Shown: one piece after another, positions 36,716 to 48,157 of the stretch | Layout: each line of letters starts with the position of its first letter | Numbering within the stretch: the first letter of the stretch is position 1 | Assembly: GCF_001757105.1 (NCBI RefSeq) | Contig: NZ_MDHN01000005.1 | Coordinates: 1 to 64,000 of the forward strand | Direction: 5' to 3' | Origin: Alteromonas confluentis | GTDB lineage: Bacteria > Pseudomonadota > Gammaproteobacteria > Enterobacterales > Alteromonadaceae | Length of the DNA stretch: 64,000 bases | Made by a program: the position numbers and the translations under genes | The notes under the pieces: generated by a model | What the model saw: only the letters and a program-made list of their open reading frames with translations | Databases searched by the model: none | Told to the model about the DNA's origin: nothing

Positions 36716-37987
36716 ATGACCCTTACTGCCCTCGGAATTAATCACAAAACAGCACCTGTAGCACTTCGCGAAAAAGTTGCATTTACACCGGATTCTCTGG
36801 TGTCTGCGCTCGCCTCGTTGAAACAGATGAACGGCATAGACGAGTCTGTCATTGTTTCCACGTGTAATCGCACAGAAGTGTATGTGAAAGGGGTGGATGA
36901 AGCCGCGTTATTATTGAAATGGCTAGCGGAATTTCATGGGGTTTCTGAAAAGGATATCTCGGATAACAGCTATCTTTATCATCAGGAAGACGCGGTTCGA
37001 CACGTTATGCGAGTAGCCAGCGGCCTCGATTCGTTAATACTGGGCGAGCCACAGATCCTCGGGCAAATCAAACAAGCATTCAATGATGCCAAGCATTCCG
37101 GTACTGTGGGTAGTGAGTTTGAGCGCCTGTTTCAACATACGTTTTCGGTAGCGAAAAAAGTCCGTTCTGAAACAGAGATTGGCGCCAATGCCGTGTCGGT
37201 GGCGTTCGCCGCTGTGCAACTGGCCAAACATATCTTCAGTGCCCTACCGAAACGCGCAGTGTTGTTGGTTGGGGCAGGAGAAACCATCGAGCTGGTTGCT
37301 CAGCATTTAAAAGAGCAGGGCGTACAACGTCTTGCTGTCGCAAATCGCACTGTAGCCCGGGCAGAGAAGCTGGCCGAAAATCTCGGGGCTGAAGTGTTGA
37401 CGTTATCGCAACTCCCTGATCACTTGCACCAGTTTGATATTGTTATTAGTTCTACTGCGAGTCAGTTACCATTAATTGGTAAAGGTATGGTAGAACGTGC
37501 GCTGAAGCAGCGCCGGAATACCCCAATGTTTATGGTGGATCTGGCGGTTCCCAGAGACATAGAGCCGCAAGTGAATGAGCTGGGGGATGCTTACCTCTAC
37601 ACGGTTGATGATCTTCAGCACATTGTCGAGCAAAATCTGGCATCACGGGAATTAGCGGCGCAAGAAGCAGAAAAAATTATCAGCGAACAAGCGTTGGTTT
37701 TCCTGAATTGGAAACGGGCGCAAAAATCCATTGATTTAGTTCGCCAATACCGTCAGAAGAGCATGGCTTCCAGAGATGAATTGGTTGGCAAAGCCGTGAA
37801 TCAACTGTCTGAAGGGCGAGAGCCTGAAGCAATCATTCAGGAATTAGCGTATAAACTGGCTAATACTCTGATGCACGGACCCACAAGGGTGCTACGTGAA
37901 GCGGCACAAGATAAAAATAGCGCGCTGTCTCAATGGCTGGGACAGGCGATGGATCTTGCTCCTGAAGAGCAGGACAAAGAAAGGTAA
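36716..37987 (+). CDS. hemA: Glutamyl-tRNA reductase
   Basis: HemA reduces glutamyl-tRNA(Glu) to glutamate-1-semialdehyde, the first step of C5 heme synthesis. The 423-residue protein has the catalytic Cys in STCNRTE (C50, as in E. coli), the [18 protein letters not shown] motif, a Rossmann domain ([17 protein letters not shown]) and a C-terminal dimerisation helix. The start ATG has a poor ribosome site; an overlapping out-of-frame ATG lies at 36706. prfA follows after 9 nt. Confidence 0.96.
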   Translation: MTLTALGINHKTAPVALREKVAFTPDSLVSALASLKQMNGIDESVIVSTCNRTEVYVKGVDEAALLLKWLAEFHGVSEKDISDNSYLYHQEDAVRHVMRVASGLDSLILGEPQILGQIKQAFNDAKHSGTVGSEFERLFQHTFSVAKKVRSETEIGANAVSVAFAAVQLAKHIFSALPKRAVLLVGAGETIELVAQHLKEQGVQRLAVANRTVARAEKLAENLGAEVLTLSQLPDHLHQFDIVISSTASQLPLIGKGMVERALKQRRNTPMFMVDLAVPRDIEPQVNELGDAYLYTVDDLQHIVEQNLASRELAAQEAEKIISEQALVFLNWKRAQKSIDLVRQYRQKSMASRDELVGKAVNQLSEGREPEAIIQELAYKLANTLMHGPTRVLREAAQDKNSALSQWLGQAMDLAPEEQDKER

Positions 37988-37996
37988 ACAACGCAT

Positions 37997-39082
37997 ATGA
38001 AAGAATCGGTGAAGAGAAAGCTGGAGCACCTGGTAGAACGCTTTGACGAGGTGCAGGCATTACTCGGCGATCCGGACACAATTTCCAATCAGGAAAAATT
38101 CCGCGCACTGTCGAAGGAATTTAGCCAGTTGGAAGACGTGGTAAAAGGTTTTAACGCTTATCAGCAAGCAGAAGAAAACCTGGCATCAGCACAAGAGATG
38201 TTGCAGGAAGACGATGCCGAGATGCGTGAAATGGCGCAGGAAGAGATGAAGTCTGCAAAAGAAGAACTGACTACGCTGGAAAGCGAACTGCAAATTCTGC
38301 TGCTGCCGAAAGATCCCAACGATGACCACAACTGCTTCCTGGAAATTCGTGCTGGAGCAGGGGGTGACGAAGCGGCGATTTTTGCCGGTGATTTATTCCG
38401 CATGTATAGCCGTTACGCAGAGACGAAGGGCTGGCGCGTAGAAATTGTTAGCCAGAACGAAGGCGAGCATGGCGGTTTCAAAGAAGTGATTGCGAATATG
38501 AGCGGTGAAGGCGTTTATGGCGTGATGAAATTTGAATCGGGTGGTCACCGGGTTCAACGTGTACCTGAAACCGAATCGCAGGGCCGTATTCACACCTCAG
38601 CCTGTACGGTTGCCGTACTGCCTGAAATTCCAGAATCGGAAGCCATCGAGATTAACTCGGCTGATCTGAAAGTGGATACTTTCCGTGCGTCGGGCGCCGG
38701 TGGTCAGCACGTTAACAAAACCGATTCTGCCATTCGTATTACTCACTTACCCACGGGCTTGGTGGTAGAGTGTCAGGACGAGCGTTCACAGCACAAGAAC
38801 CGGGCTAAAGCCATGTCGGTTTTGCAAGCACGTCTGAACCAAATGGAAGAGGAGAAGCGTGCGAAAGAAGAGGCAACGACGCGCCGTAACCTGGTGGGCA
38901 GTGGTGACCGTTCTGAGCGTATTCGTACTTACAACTTCCCGCAGGGACGAGTGACCGACCACCGTATCAATTTAACGCTTTATCGGTTGGATGAAGTGAT
39001 AGCCGGGGATTTAGCCGCATTGCTAGACCCTATACGCCAGGAACATCAGGCCGACTTGCTGGCTTCTCTGGCTGACGAATAA
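37997..39082 (+). CDS. prfA: Peptide chain release factor 1
   Basis: RF1 reads UAA and UAG stop codons. The 361 residues include the codon-recognition region with the P-x-T-type motif ([14 protein letters not shown]) and the GGQ peptidyl-release motif ([16 protein letters not shown]), whose Gln is methylated by PrmC. Its stop overlaps the prmC start by one base (TAATG). Confidence 0.98.
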   Translation: MKESVKRKLEHLVERFDEVQALLGDPDTISNQEKFRALSKEFSQLEDVVKGFNAYQQAEENLASAQEMLQEDDAEMREMAQEEMKSAKEELTTLESELQILLLPKDPNDDHNCFLEIRAGAGGDEAAIFAGDLFRMYSRYAETKGWRVEIVSQNEGEHGGFKEVIANMSGEGVYGVMKFESGGHRVQRVPETESQGRIHTSACTVAVLPEIPESEAIEINSADLKVDTFRASGAGGQHVNKTDSAIRITHLPTGLVVECQDERSQHKNRAKAMSVLQARLNQMEEEKRAKEEATTRRNLVGSGDRSERIRTYNFPQGRVTDHRINLTLYRLDEVIAGDLAALLDPIRQEHQADLLASLADE

Positions 39083-39927
39083 TGTCATTAAGCATTGCCG
39101 GGGCGCTTGCCCTGGCGCGTGAAATGTTAGCTGGCAGCGAGTCTCCCGCCACCGATGCGAAGGTGTTATTGGCTCACGTTCTCGGGCAATCGCAAACCTA
39201 TTTATTTACCTGGAGCGACAAAACGCTCTCAGAAACCCAGCAAGAGCAATTTCTCCAGCTTGTCTCACAACGTAAAAATGGTCACCCTGTGGCCCATCTA
39301 ACAGGCTATCGTGATTTCTGGACTCTGCGATTACAGGTGAACCCAAGCACACTCATTCCCCGTCCGGAAACCGAGATACTGGTAGAAAAAGCCCTTGAGT
39401 TATTGCCTGAAACGGCTGAGAGTGTGTGTGATCTCGGTACCGGCACCGGCGCTGTTGCACTGGCAATCGCCAGCGAGCGGCCAGGTCTCCACGTTTATGG
39501 CGTTGACAGAATTGCTGACGCTGTCACCTTGGCTAAGACCAATGCGCTTCATAATAATGTTGCTAACGCCCAATTTCTTGAAAGTCACTGGTTTTCCTCT
39601 TTAACGGGAAAGCAATTTGATATGTTGGTGACCAATCCACCCTATGTGGAAACAAGTAGCGAGTTTCTCAAACTTGGCGATGTGCGGTTTGAACCCCGTT
39701 CTGCGCTTACCGCAGGCGAAGATGGTTTGGATGATATTCGCTTCATCATCACGCAGGCGCGTGATTATTTAAAACCCGGTGGTTGGCTGCTTATTGAACA
39801 TGGTTTTGAGCAGGGCCCTGCAATTTGTCATTTGTATAAACAGGCAGGATATACCGATGCAGAGACTTTCCGCGATCTTGCCGGTCACGACCGCATTACT
39901 GTCGCCAGAATGCCCGCTTGCGATTAA
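39082..39927 (+). CDS. prmC: Release factor glutamine N5-methyltransferase
   Basis: PrmC methylates the GGQ glutamine of RF1 and RF2. The 281-residue protein has an N-terminal helical domain, the SAM-binding motif VCDLGTGTGAVALAIA and the NPPY substrate motif (VTNPPYV). It is translationally coupled to prfA through TAATG. Confidence 0.97.
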   Translation: MSLSIAGALALAREMLAGSESPATDAKVLLAHVLGQSQTYLFTWSDKTLSETQQEQFLQLVSQRKNGHPVAHLTGYRDFWTLRLQVNPSTLIPRPETEILVEKALELLPETAESVCDLGTGTGAVALAIASERPGLHVYGVDRIADAVTLAKTNALHNNVANAQFLESHWFSSLTGKQFDMLVTNPPYVETSSEFLKLGDVRFEPRSALTAGEDGLDDIRFIITQARDYLKPGGWLLIEHGFEQGPAICHLYKQAGYTDAETFRDLAGHDRITVARMPACD

Positions 39928-39978
39928 TCTCCCATCCAGTATGCTTTGACTGGCTTTCTCAATAATGGAATAAAATGG

Positions 39979-40992
39979 ATGAGTGACGACTTTCTGTTTG
40001 CCGAAGATGAAGACGAAGAAATCATTGAAGAGTTGGGTAGTTGGAAAATACTGATTGTCGACGATGAACCTGAGGTGCATGCGGTCACCAAACTCGCGTT
40101 GAATGACTTTATTCTTGATGATAAATGCCTCGAGTTTGTCAGCGTTTACAGTGGTGAGGAAGCAAAAAGCTACTTCAGGCAACACAACGATGTGGCAGTG
40201 GTTTTACTCGATGTCGTAATGGAAACCGACGAAGCCGGGTTAGACGTGGCTGAGTATATTCGAGAGCAACTGCATAACCATTTTACCCGAATTATTCTAC
40301 GCACCGGACAGCCCGGGCAAGCGCCTGAACGGGAAGTAATCATTAATTACGACATTAATGATTACAAATCGAAAACTGAACTCACTGCGCAAAAACTGTT
40401 CACGGTGATGATCGCCGCACTTCGCAGCTATCGCGATATTATGGTGATTGAAGAAAGCCGGGCCGGACTCGAGAAGATTATCAATGCGTCTGCCGATTTG
40501 TTTTCCATTCGCTCTGTCGAGCAATTTATGCGCGGCATCATTCAGCAATTGACCTCTATAATGGGCTTCTCACAACATGCCGCTTACATCACCAGTGCGG
40601 TAGCCGCGCCTAAACCTGTTACCCATGCGCAACCCGACGAATTATACGTGTTTGCCGGGAATGGTGAATATGCTGGGCAAGAAGGTCAGCCATTAAGCAA
40701 AGCATTACCTGCCGAGGCCTATGTGTTATGCCGTCAGGCACTTGAAGAGAAACGCATTATTTTCGCAGATGATTACATCGTTGCATATTGTTCGGGCAAA
40801 ACCTTTCAGGGCTCATTGTTGTATTTGTCTGGCGTGCCCGGAAAATTAACCCAAGCCAATGTACGGCTACTGAATATGTTTGCTAAAAATGTACAACTTG
40901 CCTTTGATAATGTGCTGCTAAGCCAGCAGTTTGAGTCTACGAAAAACGAAATTAATCAACTGCGCCAGGCAGAAAATAACGATAAAAAATAA
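39979..40992 (+). CDS. Response regulator with DUF3369 domain and no enzymatic output domain
   Basis: From the ATG at 39979 the product has 337 residues; the frame is open to a TTG at 39946. An acidic N-terminus (FAEDEDEEIIEELG) precedes a receiver domain (about 25-150) with the acidic pair in VDDEPEV, phosphoacceptor D78 (LLDVVM) and Lys in DYKSK. The rest is a DUF3369 (GAF-like) domain ending in a short coiled coil (ESTKNEINQLRQAENN). Proteins of this type often continue into HD-GYP or GGDEF, but here the chain stops. The partner kinase is not in the window. It lies between prmC and the sirB2-like gene, 11 nt before the latter. Confidence 0.82.
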   Translation: MSDDFLFAEDEDEEIIEELGSWKILIVDDEPEVHAVTKLALNDFILDDKCLEFVSVYSGEEAKSYFRQHNDVAVVLLDVVMETDEAGLDVAEYIREQLHNHFTRIILRTGQPGQAPEREVIINYDINDYKSKTELTAQKLFTVMIAALRSYRDIMVIEESRAGLEKIINASADLFSIRSVEQFMRGIIQQLTSIMGFSQHAAYITSAVAAPKPVTHAQPDELYVFAGNGEYAGQEGQPLSKALPAEAYVLCRQALEEKRIIFADDYIVAYCSGKTFQGSLLYLSGVPGKLTQANVRLLNMFAKNVQLAFDNVLLSQQFESTKNEINQLRQAENNDKK

Positions 40993-41003
40993 GAGGTTCT
41001 TTT

Positions 41004-42249
<1,246 letters not shown>

Positions 42250-42268
42250 TTCAGAACGCTGAAGACGA

Positions 42269-42302
42269 ATGCCAGTGGCTGGCCATTGCCAGCCACCGGC
42301 AT
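42269..42302 (+). terminator. Hairpin after kdsA
   Basis: GTGGCTGGC (42275-42283) and GCCAGCCAC (42288-42296) are perfect arms, extended by ATGCC/GGCAT beyond a mismatch. There is no T-run, so termination is likely but not certain. Confidence 0.6.
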
Positions 42303-42326
42303 CCGAATCAGGTGTGGAATGAGAGG

Positions 42327-42590
42327 TTATTCGCCTTGCGTGTTCTCCGCTTGCGATCGTTCTTCTTCATTCATAGCAAGTAGCGTAGCAGCGAGTTGTT
42401 GCTGCGTTTCTGTTACTAGTACGGCTTTGACCTGTTCCTGTACATTAATTGCCTCAATGTTCAGTTCGATGGCGCTGATAAGCGGGGTAACTGCCGCTGA
42501 AGCAGGCAGTTCTTGCGAAAGTGTCGGGTAAGCGGTAGTTGCCGCCAGGATAACAGCCATCTGGCTGAAGAATTTTTTAAACTTAGTCAT
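42327..42590 (-). CDS. Small exported protein of unknown function
   Basis: The 87-residue protein has a signal peptide (KKFFSQMAVILAATTAYPTLSQ) and a short helical mature part rich in Gln, Glu and Ala. TAGGTG precedes the ATG. No family is recognised. It is divergent from gcvA. Confidence 0.55.
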   Translation of the reverse strand: MTKFKKFFSQMAVILAATTAYPTLSQELPASAAVTPLISAIELNIEAINVQEQVKAVLVTETQQQLAATLLAMNEEERSQAENTQGE

Positions 42591-42752
42591 ATCACACCTA
42601 ATTAATTTAACTTTAAACTTATTAACAAATTGTTTGCATTGTTTAACAATTCTGCACCATAACTTATTGAAAAAATGGGCTCTGTTTCGAATGCGGGCGA
42701 ATAATAAACAGTTTTAAGGTGCCTTTAAAACGAGTTTAAATAGGGTTTATTG

Positions 42753-42774
42753 ATTAGAAAAACTAATGTATATT
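42753..42774 (+). promoter_or_regulatory. GcvA-type operator ATTAG-N5-CTAAT in the gcvA promoter
   Basis: ATTAG (42753-42757) and CTAAT (42763-42767) form an inverted repeat around AAAAA. CTAAT is the known core of E. coli GcvA sites. A -10-like TATATT follows at 42769-42774, with a TTTATT -35 at 42746-42751, so the site lies between the boxes and fits autorepression. Confidence 0.6.
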
Positions 42775-42805
42775 TCACGCAAGTTTCATAACCCGGTACC
42801 TTTCC

Positions 42806-43705
42806 TTGCAACGACGCCTTCCTCCACTTAACGCGCTTAAAGCCTTTGAGGCCGCTGCACGTCATCTTAGCTTCACCAAAGCTGCTGAAGAGTTGTTTGT
42901 CACTCAGGCTGCGGTAAGCCATCAGATAAAAGCCTTAGAAGAATTTTTATCGATGAAATTGTTTCTGCGGCGTAACCGAACATTGTTGCTTACCGAAGAA
43001 GGGCAAGCTTATTTTCTTGAACTGAAAGATATCTTTAAAAACTTGCAGGAGGCGACAGAGCGCTTATTAGCGAAAGGCAGCAAAGGGGCGATTACGGTGG
43101 CCATGCCGCCAAGTTTCGCCAGTCAGTGGTTAGTGCCGCGAATAAGCCGCTTTAGTATTGAACACCCGGATATCGACGTTCGCATTAAAGCCGTGGATTT
43201 CGACGAAGGTTTTCTCGAAGACGATGTCGACGTGGCGATTTATTACGGAAAAGGCCGCTGGAGCGGAGTTAAAGCGGATAAGCTGCATACCGAATTCCTT
43301 ACACCGCTTTGCTCGCCACTATTGTTTAATGGCCCGAAACCATTAGAAAGTCTGAGTGACTTGCGTCATCACGTATTGCTACATGATTTAAGTCGCGAGG
43401 CGTGGAAGAACTGGTTAAAGAGTGTGGGTGTAGCGGGTGTGAATGTGAACCAGGGGCCGGTATTCAGTCACTCTATGTTGGTTTTGCAAGCTGCAGCATT
43501 AGGACAGGGCATCGCGCTAGGTAATACGATACTTGCCCGGCCTGAATTGGATGCAGGCCGTCTTATCATGCCTTTCGAAGAAAAAGTCGCCAGTCGCGAT
43601 GCTTTTTATTTGGTATGTGATGAAGCGCAGGCAGAATTAGGTAAAATTGCCGCCTTTAGAGCCTGGATTTTGGCTCAGGTAGAAGAGGAACAGAATGACC
43701 TTTAG
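42806..43705 (+). CDS. gcvA: LysR-family regulator GcvA
   Basis: GcvA controls the glycine cleavage genes. The 299-residue protein has the N-terminal HTH (RRLPPLNALKAFEAAARHLSFTKAAEELFVTQAAVSHQIKALE) very typical of GcvA, and a LysR substrate domain with the GcvA-like AMPPSFASQWLVPRI. It starts at a TTG. The gene order gcvA-ygdD-rlmM matches E. coli except for an inserted hydrolase gene, which overlaps its end by 11 nt. Confidence 0.88.
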   Translation: MQRRLPPLNALKAFEAAARHLSFTKAAEELFVTQAAVSHQIKALEEFLSMKLFLRRNRTLLLTEEGQAYFLELKDIFKNLQEATERLLAKGSKGAITVAMPPSFASQWLVPRISRFSIEHPDIDVRIKAVDFDEGFLEDDVDVAIYYGKGRWSGVKADKLHTEFLTPLCSPLLFNGPKPLESLSDLRHHVLLHDLSREAWKNWLKSVGVAGVNVNQGPVFSHSMLVLQAAALGQGIALGNTILARPELDAGRLIMPFEEKVASRDAFYLVCDEAQAELGKIAAFRAWILAQVEEEQNDL

Positions 43706-44330
43706 CACCCAGATAACCCCAGCAGAGAATGAAGTCGCCACCTTGATTTTGGCTCACGGCGCCGGCGCCGGCATGCATTCCGATTTCATGGCCGACATGG
43801 CGATACGGCTGGCTGAACAGAAAATTACCGTTATTCGTTTTGATTTTCCTTACATGCAAATTATGACCGAAACCGGCAAGCGTCGTCCGCCGGAGAAAAT
43901 TGATAAACTGGAAGCCCACTATCTGGCGCAGATTGACGCGTTACGATCGTCGGTATCCACGCCATTATTTATCGGCGGCAAATCCATGGGCGGTAGAGTC
44001 TCAACGCTAATCCTTGATCAGGCCGATGTTGCGGGCTCGGTAGTCTATGGTTACCCGTTTCATCCACCAGGAAAGCCAGAGAAATTACGTACTGCACATC
44101 TTGAGGCGTTATCTAAGCCGCTGTGTATTATTCAGGGAGAACGGGATACCTTCGGAACGAAAGGTGAAGTCGCTCAGTATCCGCTGTCTTCCTCAATAGA
44201 AACCGTCTTTTTGCAGGATGGTGACCATAGCCTCAAACCACGAAAAGCGAGTGGTATTACTTTTGATGACAACATGGCCACTGCTGTATCGGCCACAGTG
44301 ACGTTTATAAACAGGCATATTCATGACTAA
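43695..44330 (+). CDS. Tex30/KANL3-like alpha/beta hydrolase
   Basis: The 211-residue cytoplasmic hydrolase has ILAHGAGAGMHSDFM near the start, the nucleophile elbow GGKSMGGR (Ser about 97) and a late His in DGDHSLKP. These mark the KANL3/Tex30 family, whose substrates are unknown. It overlaps gcvA by 11 nt and the ygdD-like gene by 8 nt, so it is part of that operon, though it is absent from the E. coli version. Confidence 0.8.
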   Translation: MTFSTQITPAENEVATLILAHGAGAGMHSDFMADMAIRLAEQKITVIRFDFPYMQIMTETGKRRPPEKIDKLEAHYLAQIDALRSSVSTPLFIGGKSMGGRVSTLILDQADVAGSVVYGYPFHPPGKPEKLRTAHLEALSKPLCIIQGERDTFGTKGEVAQYPLSSSIETVFLQDGDHSLKPRKASGITFDDNMATAVSATVTFINRHIHD

Positions 44331-44703
44331 ATCATTTGCTTTAATCGGTGCACTGGCTGCGCTTTGCAGTGTGATCTTTGGCGCATTCGGCGCACACGCA
44401 CTCAAGTCGGTGTTGTCCGCTACGCAACTCACTGCGTATCACACTGCGGTGGATTATCAGTTTTACCATGCCCTCGCGTTGCTGTTGTTAGTGGCATTCC
44501 GCAATATCATCAGCGAGCGACTTTTATTACTCTGCGGTGTGTTCTTTACTGTAGGAATTGTATTTTTTAGTGGCAGTATTTATTTGCTTACGTTGTTGGA
44601 ATGGCGCTTTGTAGGCCCTGTTACACCATTGGGTGGGCTGTGTTTTATGATTGGTTGGGGTTGTCTTATCGCTGGCATAGTAAAGGGGCAGTGGCGTGAA
44701 TAG
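44323..44703 (+). CDS. ygdD: DUF423 membrane protein (YgdD family)
   Basis: The 126-residue inner-membrane protein has four hydrophobic segments with the DUF423 signature FGAFGAHALK and YHTAVDYQFYHALALL. Function is unknown. It overlaps the hydrolase gene upstream and rlmM downstream (8 nt), as in the E. coli order ygdD-rlmM. Confidence 0.9.
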   Translation: MTKSFALIGALAALCSVIFGAFGAHALKSVLSATQLTAYHTAVDYQFYHALALLLLVAFRNIISERLLLLCGVFFTVGIVFFSGSIYLLTLLEWRFVGPVTPLGGLCFMIGWGCLIAGIVKGQWRE

Positions 44704-45772
44704 TTTGTTGGTTTATTGTCGCCCTGGTTACGAGGCAGACACCGCTAACGAGTTAACGGCGTTGAGCACCCAGTTTGAAGTTTATGGTTACCCGGAATTT
44801 AAGTCTGAGCAGGGCTATATTCTGTTCCATTTTTATCAGCCAGGTGATGCCGACCGCTTAGGTGGTCGCCTTGCGGTAAGCGAAACCATTTTTCCACGGC
44901 AAATTGTGGTGGTTACCGCACATTTGGAAGGTTTAGATAAAACCAACCGGGCAGGGCCCGTGCTCGACGCCATTAGCCAGGCCGATACCGATGAATGGAA
45001 AAATACGCTGCTGTTTGTTGAGCATGCCGATACCGAAGATGGCAAGGCGCTGGCAAAATTCTGTAAGAAGTTTATCGTGCCTCTCAGACAAGGGTTGCGT
45101 AAACAGAATGCGCTGACATTCAAAGAGCGTAACGATGGTCGCGGGCTGCACGTGTTTTTCACCGATTACGACAATTGCTATGTAGGGCATTCTTATCCGG
45201 ATTGCCGCAGTCCATTTGTGAATGGTATTTGCCGGTTAAAATTTCCGCCCAGGGCGCCCAGCCGTTCTACACTGAAATTGGAAGAGGCCATTCTCAATAT
45301 GTTAGATGAAGAAGAGCGATCGACGATTTTCCGTGAAGGGGCAAGAGCGGTGGATCTTGGCGCGTGCCCGGGGGGCTGGACTTATCAACTGGTGATTCGT
45401 GAAATGTCTGTAGAGGCTATTGATAATGGTGCCATTGATGACCATTTAATGGCCACCGGGCTGGTAGATCATTATACGGCAGACGGATTTACTTATAAGC
45501 CAAAATATGGCCGTGTAGATTTGCTCGTGTGTGATATGATAGAGCGCCCCGACAGGGTGGCGGTGCTGATGAGTGAGTGGTTAGATAAAGGCTGGGCAGA
45601 CCACGCCATATTTAATCTAAAGCTACCAATGAAAAAACGCTACGACACAGTGGCCACCGCACTGGGGGAGATACACGCGCGCCTTGGTAAGAAAGCGTCT
45701 GATTATCGCATAAAGGTCAGACACCTTTACCACGACCGCGATGAGGTTACTGTTACTGCCATAAAAGCGTAA
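44696..45772 (+). CDS. rlmM: 23S rRNA 2'-O-ribose C2498 methyltransferase
   Basis: RlmM methylates C2498 of 23S rRNA. The 358-residue protein starts at a GTG within the ygdD end. An N-terminal THUMP-like domain precedes an RrmJ-type Rossmann domain with SAM motif DLGACPGGWTYQL; K-D-K-E catalytic residues are likely to include the Asp of LLVCDMIE and the Lys of FNLKLPMKK. Confidence 0.95.
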   Translation: MNSLLVYCRPGYEADTANELTALSTQFEVYGYPEFKSEQGYILFHFYQPGDADRLGGRLAVSETIFPRQIVVVTAHLEGLDKTNRAGPVLDAISQADTDEWKNTLLFVEHADTEDGKALAKFCKKFIVPLRQGLRKQNALTFKERNDGRGLHVFFTDYDNCYVGHSYPDCRSPFVNGICRLKFPPRAPSRSTLKLEEAILNMLDEEERSTIFREGARAVDLGACPGGWTYQLVIREMSVEAIDNGAIDDHLMATGLVDHYTADGFTYKPKYGRVDLLVCDMIERPDRVAVLMSEWLDKGWADHAIFNLKLPMKKRYDTVATALGEIHARLGKKASDYRIKVRHLYHDRDEVTVTAIKA

Positions 45773-45846
45773 ATCGCATTTGTGGTGGTATCTTTATGAT
45801 TTTAAATATAAAATTGAAGGCTTGGCGCGGAATCGCTGAATAAGTT

Positions 45847-45898
45847 TTAGACTTTTTTCGCAAAGGACTATAAATCTGGTATTGAAATCCTTTATAAT
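45847..45898 (+). promoter_or_regulatory. Promoter region of the EF-G gene
   Basis: A perfect TATAAT at 45893-45898 is followed by a GC-rich discriminator (CCGGCCG), but its -35 is poor. A second pair, TTAGAC (45847-45852) and TATAAA (45869-45874) with a 16-bp spacer, lies just upstream. Confidence 0.5.
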
Positions 45899-45937
45899 CC
45901 GGCCGTTTTTTTACTCTGAACCAACGAAAGTGAACTA

Positions 45938-48025
45938 ATGTCAGACTTATCTCTTTACAGAAACATTGGTATCTTCGCCCACGTAGACGCGGGTAAGACT
46001 ACCACTACAGAACGTATTTTGAAGCTTACCGGTAAAATCCACAAAACCGGTGAAGTACACGACGGTGAGTCAACTACTGACTTCATGGAACAGGAAGCTG
46101 AGCGCGGTATTACTATCCAGTCTGCTGCGACTACCTGTTTCTGGAAAGATCACCGCATGAACATCATCGATACTCCAGGACACGTTGACTTCACTGTTGA
46201 AGTATACCGTTCTTTGAAAGTACTTGATGGTGGTATCGGTGTTTTCTGTGGTTCAGGCGGTGTTGAGCCACAGTCTGAAACTAACTGGCGTTATGCTAAC
46301 GAATCAGAAGTTGCCCGTGTAATCTTCGTAAACAAACTGGACCGTATGGGTGCAGACTTCTACCGTGTTGTTGGCCAGGTTAAGAAAGTACTTGCTGCTA
46401 ACCCACTGGTAATGACTCTGCCTATCGGTATCGAAGACGAGTTCACGGGTGTTGTTAACCTGCTGGACATGAAAGCCTACATCTGGGATGACTCTGGCCT
46501 GCCAGAAAACTACGAAGTAGTTGATATCCCTGCTGACATGGTAGACAAAGCGAACGAATACCGTGAGCAAATGATCGAAACTGCCGTTGAGCAGGATGAC
46601 GATCTGATGATGGCTTATATGGAAGGCGAAGAACCTTCTTTAGAAGACATCAAGCGTTGTATCCGTAAAGGTACTCGCGACATGTCATTTTTCCCGACTT
46701 ACTGTGGTTCTGCTTTCAAGAACAAAGGTATCCAGCTGGTTCTGGACGCAGTAGTAGACTTCCTGCCTTCTCCTACAGAAGTTGATCCACAGGATCTGAC
46801 TGACGAAGAAACAGGTGAGCCTACTGGTGAAGTTGCAACAGTATCTGTTGACGAGCCGTTCCGTGCTCTGGCGTTCAAAATCATGGACGACCGTTTCGGT
46901 GCACTTACCTTCATCCGTATCTACTCTGGTAAGCTGAACAAGGGTGACACCATCCTGAACTCTGCTACTGGTAAGACTGAGCGTATTGGTCGCATGGTAG
47001 AAATGCACGCTGATGAGCGTACAGAACTGACTTCTGCGCAAGCGGGTGACATTCTGGCTGTTGTAGGTATGAAGAACGTTCAGACTGGTCACACTCTGTG
47101 TGATCCTAAGAACCCTTGTACCCTTGAGCCAATGATCTTCCCTGAGCCGGTAATCTCTATCGCTGTTAAGCCTAAAGATAAAGGCGCTAACGAGAAGATG
47201 TCTATCGCTATCGGTAAACTGGTTGCAGAAGATCCTTCGTTCCAGGTTGAAACTGATGAAGATTCTGGCGAAACCATCCTGAAAGGTATGGGTGAGCTTC
47301 ACTTAGACATCAAAGTAGACATCCTGAAGCGTACTTACGGCGTTGAGCTGGAAGTAGGTCAACCACAGGTTGCTTACCGTGAAACTATCACTACCCCGGT
47401 AGAAGACAGCTACACGCACAAGAAACAGTCTGGTGGTTCTGGTCAGTTCGGTAAGATTGATTACCGCATCCGTCCTGGTGAGCAAAACAGCGGCTTCACT
47501 TTCAAATCTACCGTTGTTGGTGGTAACGTACCTAAAGAATTCTTCCCGGCTATCGAGAAGGGCTTCAAAGGTATGATGGAAGAAGGTCCTCTGGCTGGTT
47601 ATCCAGTACTGGACGTTGAAGTTGAACTGTACGACGGTGGTTTCCACGCCGTTGACTCATCAGCAATCGCGTTCGAAATCGCAGCGAAAGGCGCATTCCG
47701 TCAGTCTATGCCTAAAGCGGGTCCTCAACTGCTTGAGCCAGTGATGAAAGTTGACGTGTTCAGCCCTGAAGACAACGTAGGTGACGTAATCGGTGACCTT
47801 AACCGTCGTCGTGGTATGATCAAAGACCAGGAAGCTGGTGCTACCGGCGTACGCATTAAAGCAGACGTACCTCTGTCTGAAATGTTCGGTTACATCGGAC
47901 ACCTGCGTACTATTACATCTGGTCGTGGTCAGTTCTCTATGGAATTCAGCCACTACTCAGCATGTCCTCAGAACGTAGCTGAAAAAGTTATCGAAGAAGC
48001 GAAAGCGCGTAAAAACGCTAAGTAA
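45938..48025 (+). CDS. fusA: Elongation factor G, stand-alone copy
   Basis: EF-G drives ribosome translocation with GTP. The 695 residues contain the five domains: G domain with [13 protein letters not shown] (P-loop about 14-24), [12 protein letters not shown] and NKLDRMGAD, then domains II-V. The gene is not in a str operon (no rpsL, rpsG or tuf nearby) and has its own promoter and terminator. The N-terminus [18 protein letters not shown] and [22 protein letters not shown] resemble the second EF-G type that several marine gammaproteobacteria carry besides the str copy; whether this is a paralogue cannot be settled here. Codon use is strongly biased, implying high expression. Confidence 0.9.
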   Translation: MSDLSLYRNIGIFAHVDAGKTTTTERILKLTGKIHKTGEVHDGESTTDFMEQEAERGITIQSAATTCFWKDHRMNIIDTPGHVDFTVEVYRSLKVLDGGIGVFCGSGGVEPQSETNWRYANESEVARVIFVNKLDRMGADFYRVVGQVKKVLAANPLVMTLPIGIEDEFTGVVNLLDMKAYIWDDSGLPENYEVVDIPADMVDKANEYREQMIETAVEQDDDLMMAYMEGEEPSLEDIKRCIRKGTRDMSFFPTYCGSAFKNKGIQLVLDAVVDFLPSPTEVDPQDLTDEETGEPTGEVATVSVDEPFRALAFKIMDDRFGALTFIRIYSGKLNKGDTILNSATGKTERIGRMVEMHADERTELTSAQAGDILAVVGMKNVQTGHTLCDPKNPCTLEPMIFPEPVISIAVKPKDKGANEKMSIAIGKLVAEDPSFQVETDEDSGETILKGMGELHLDIKVDILKRTYGVELEVGQPQVAYRETITTPVEDSYTHKKQSGGSGQFGKIDYRIRPGEQNSGFTFKSTVVGGNVPKEFFPAIEKGFKGMMEEGPLAGYPVLDVEVELYDGGFHAVDSSAIAFEIAAKGAFRQSMPKAGPQLLEPVMKVDVFSPEDNVGDVIGDLNRRRGMIKDQEAGATGVRIKADVPLSEMFGYIGHLRTITSGRGQFSMEFSHYSACPQNVAEKVIEEAKARKNAK

Positions 48026-48044
48026 TCGATAATCGATGAATGAG

Positions 48045-48070
48045 AAAACCCGCCATATGGCGGGTTTTTT
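48045..48070 (+). terminator. Terminator of the EF-G gene
   Basis: A perfect 24-nt self-complementary stretch (48045-48068, core CCCGCCATATGGCGGG) runs into TTTTTT and a further T-rich tract, 19 nt after the stop. Confidence 0.93.
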
Positions 48071-48157
48071 TATTTTTTAAATAGAAAACCTGTACCAGAC
48101 CTGTACTTGCGAGGTGGAATAAGACTGATAAAGTGAGCCCAAACAAGGAGATAAACA

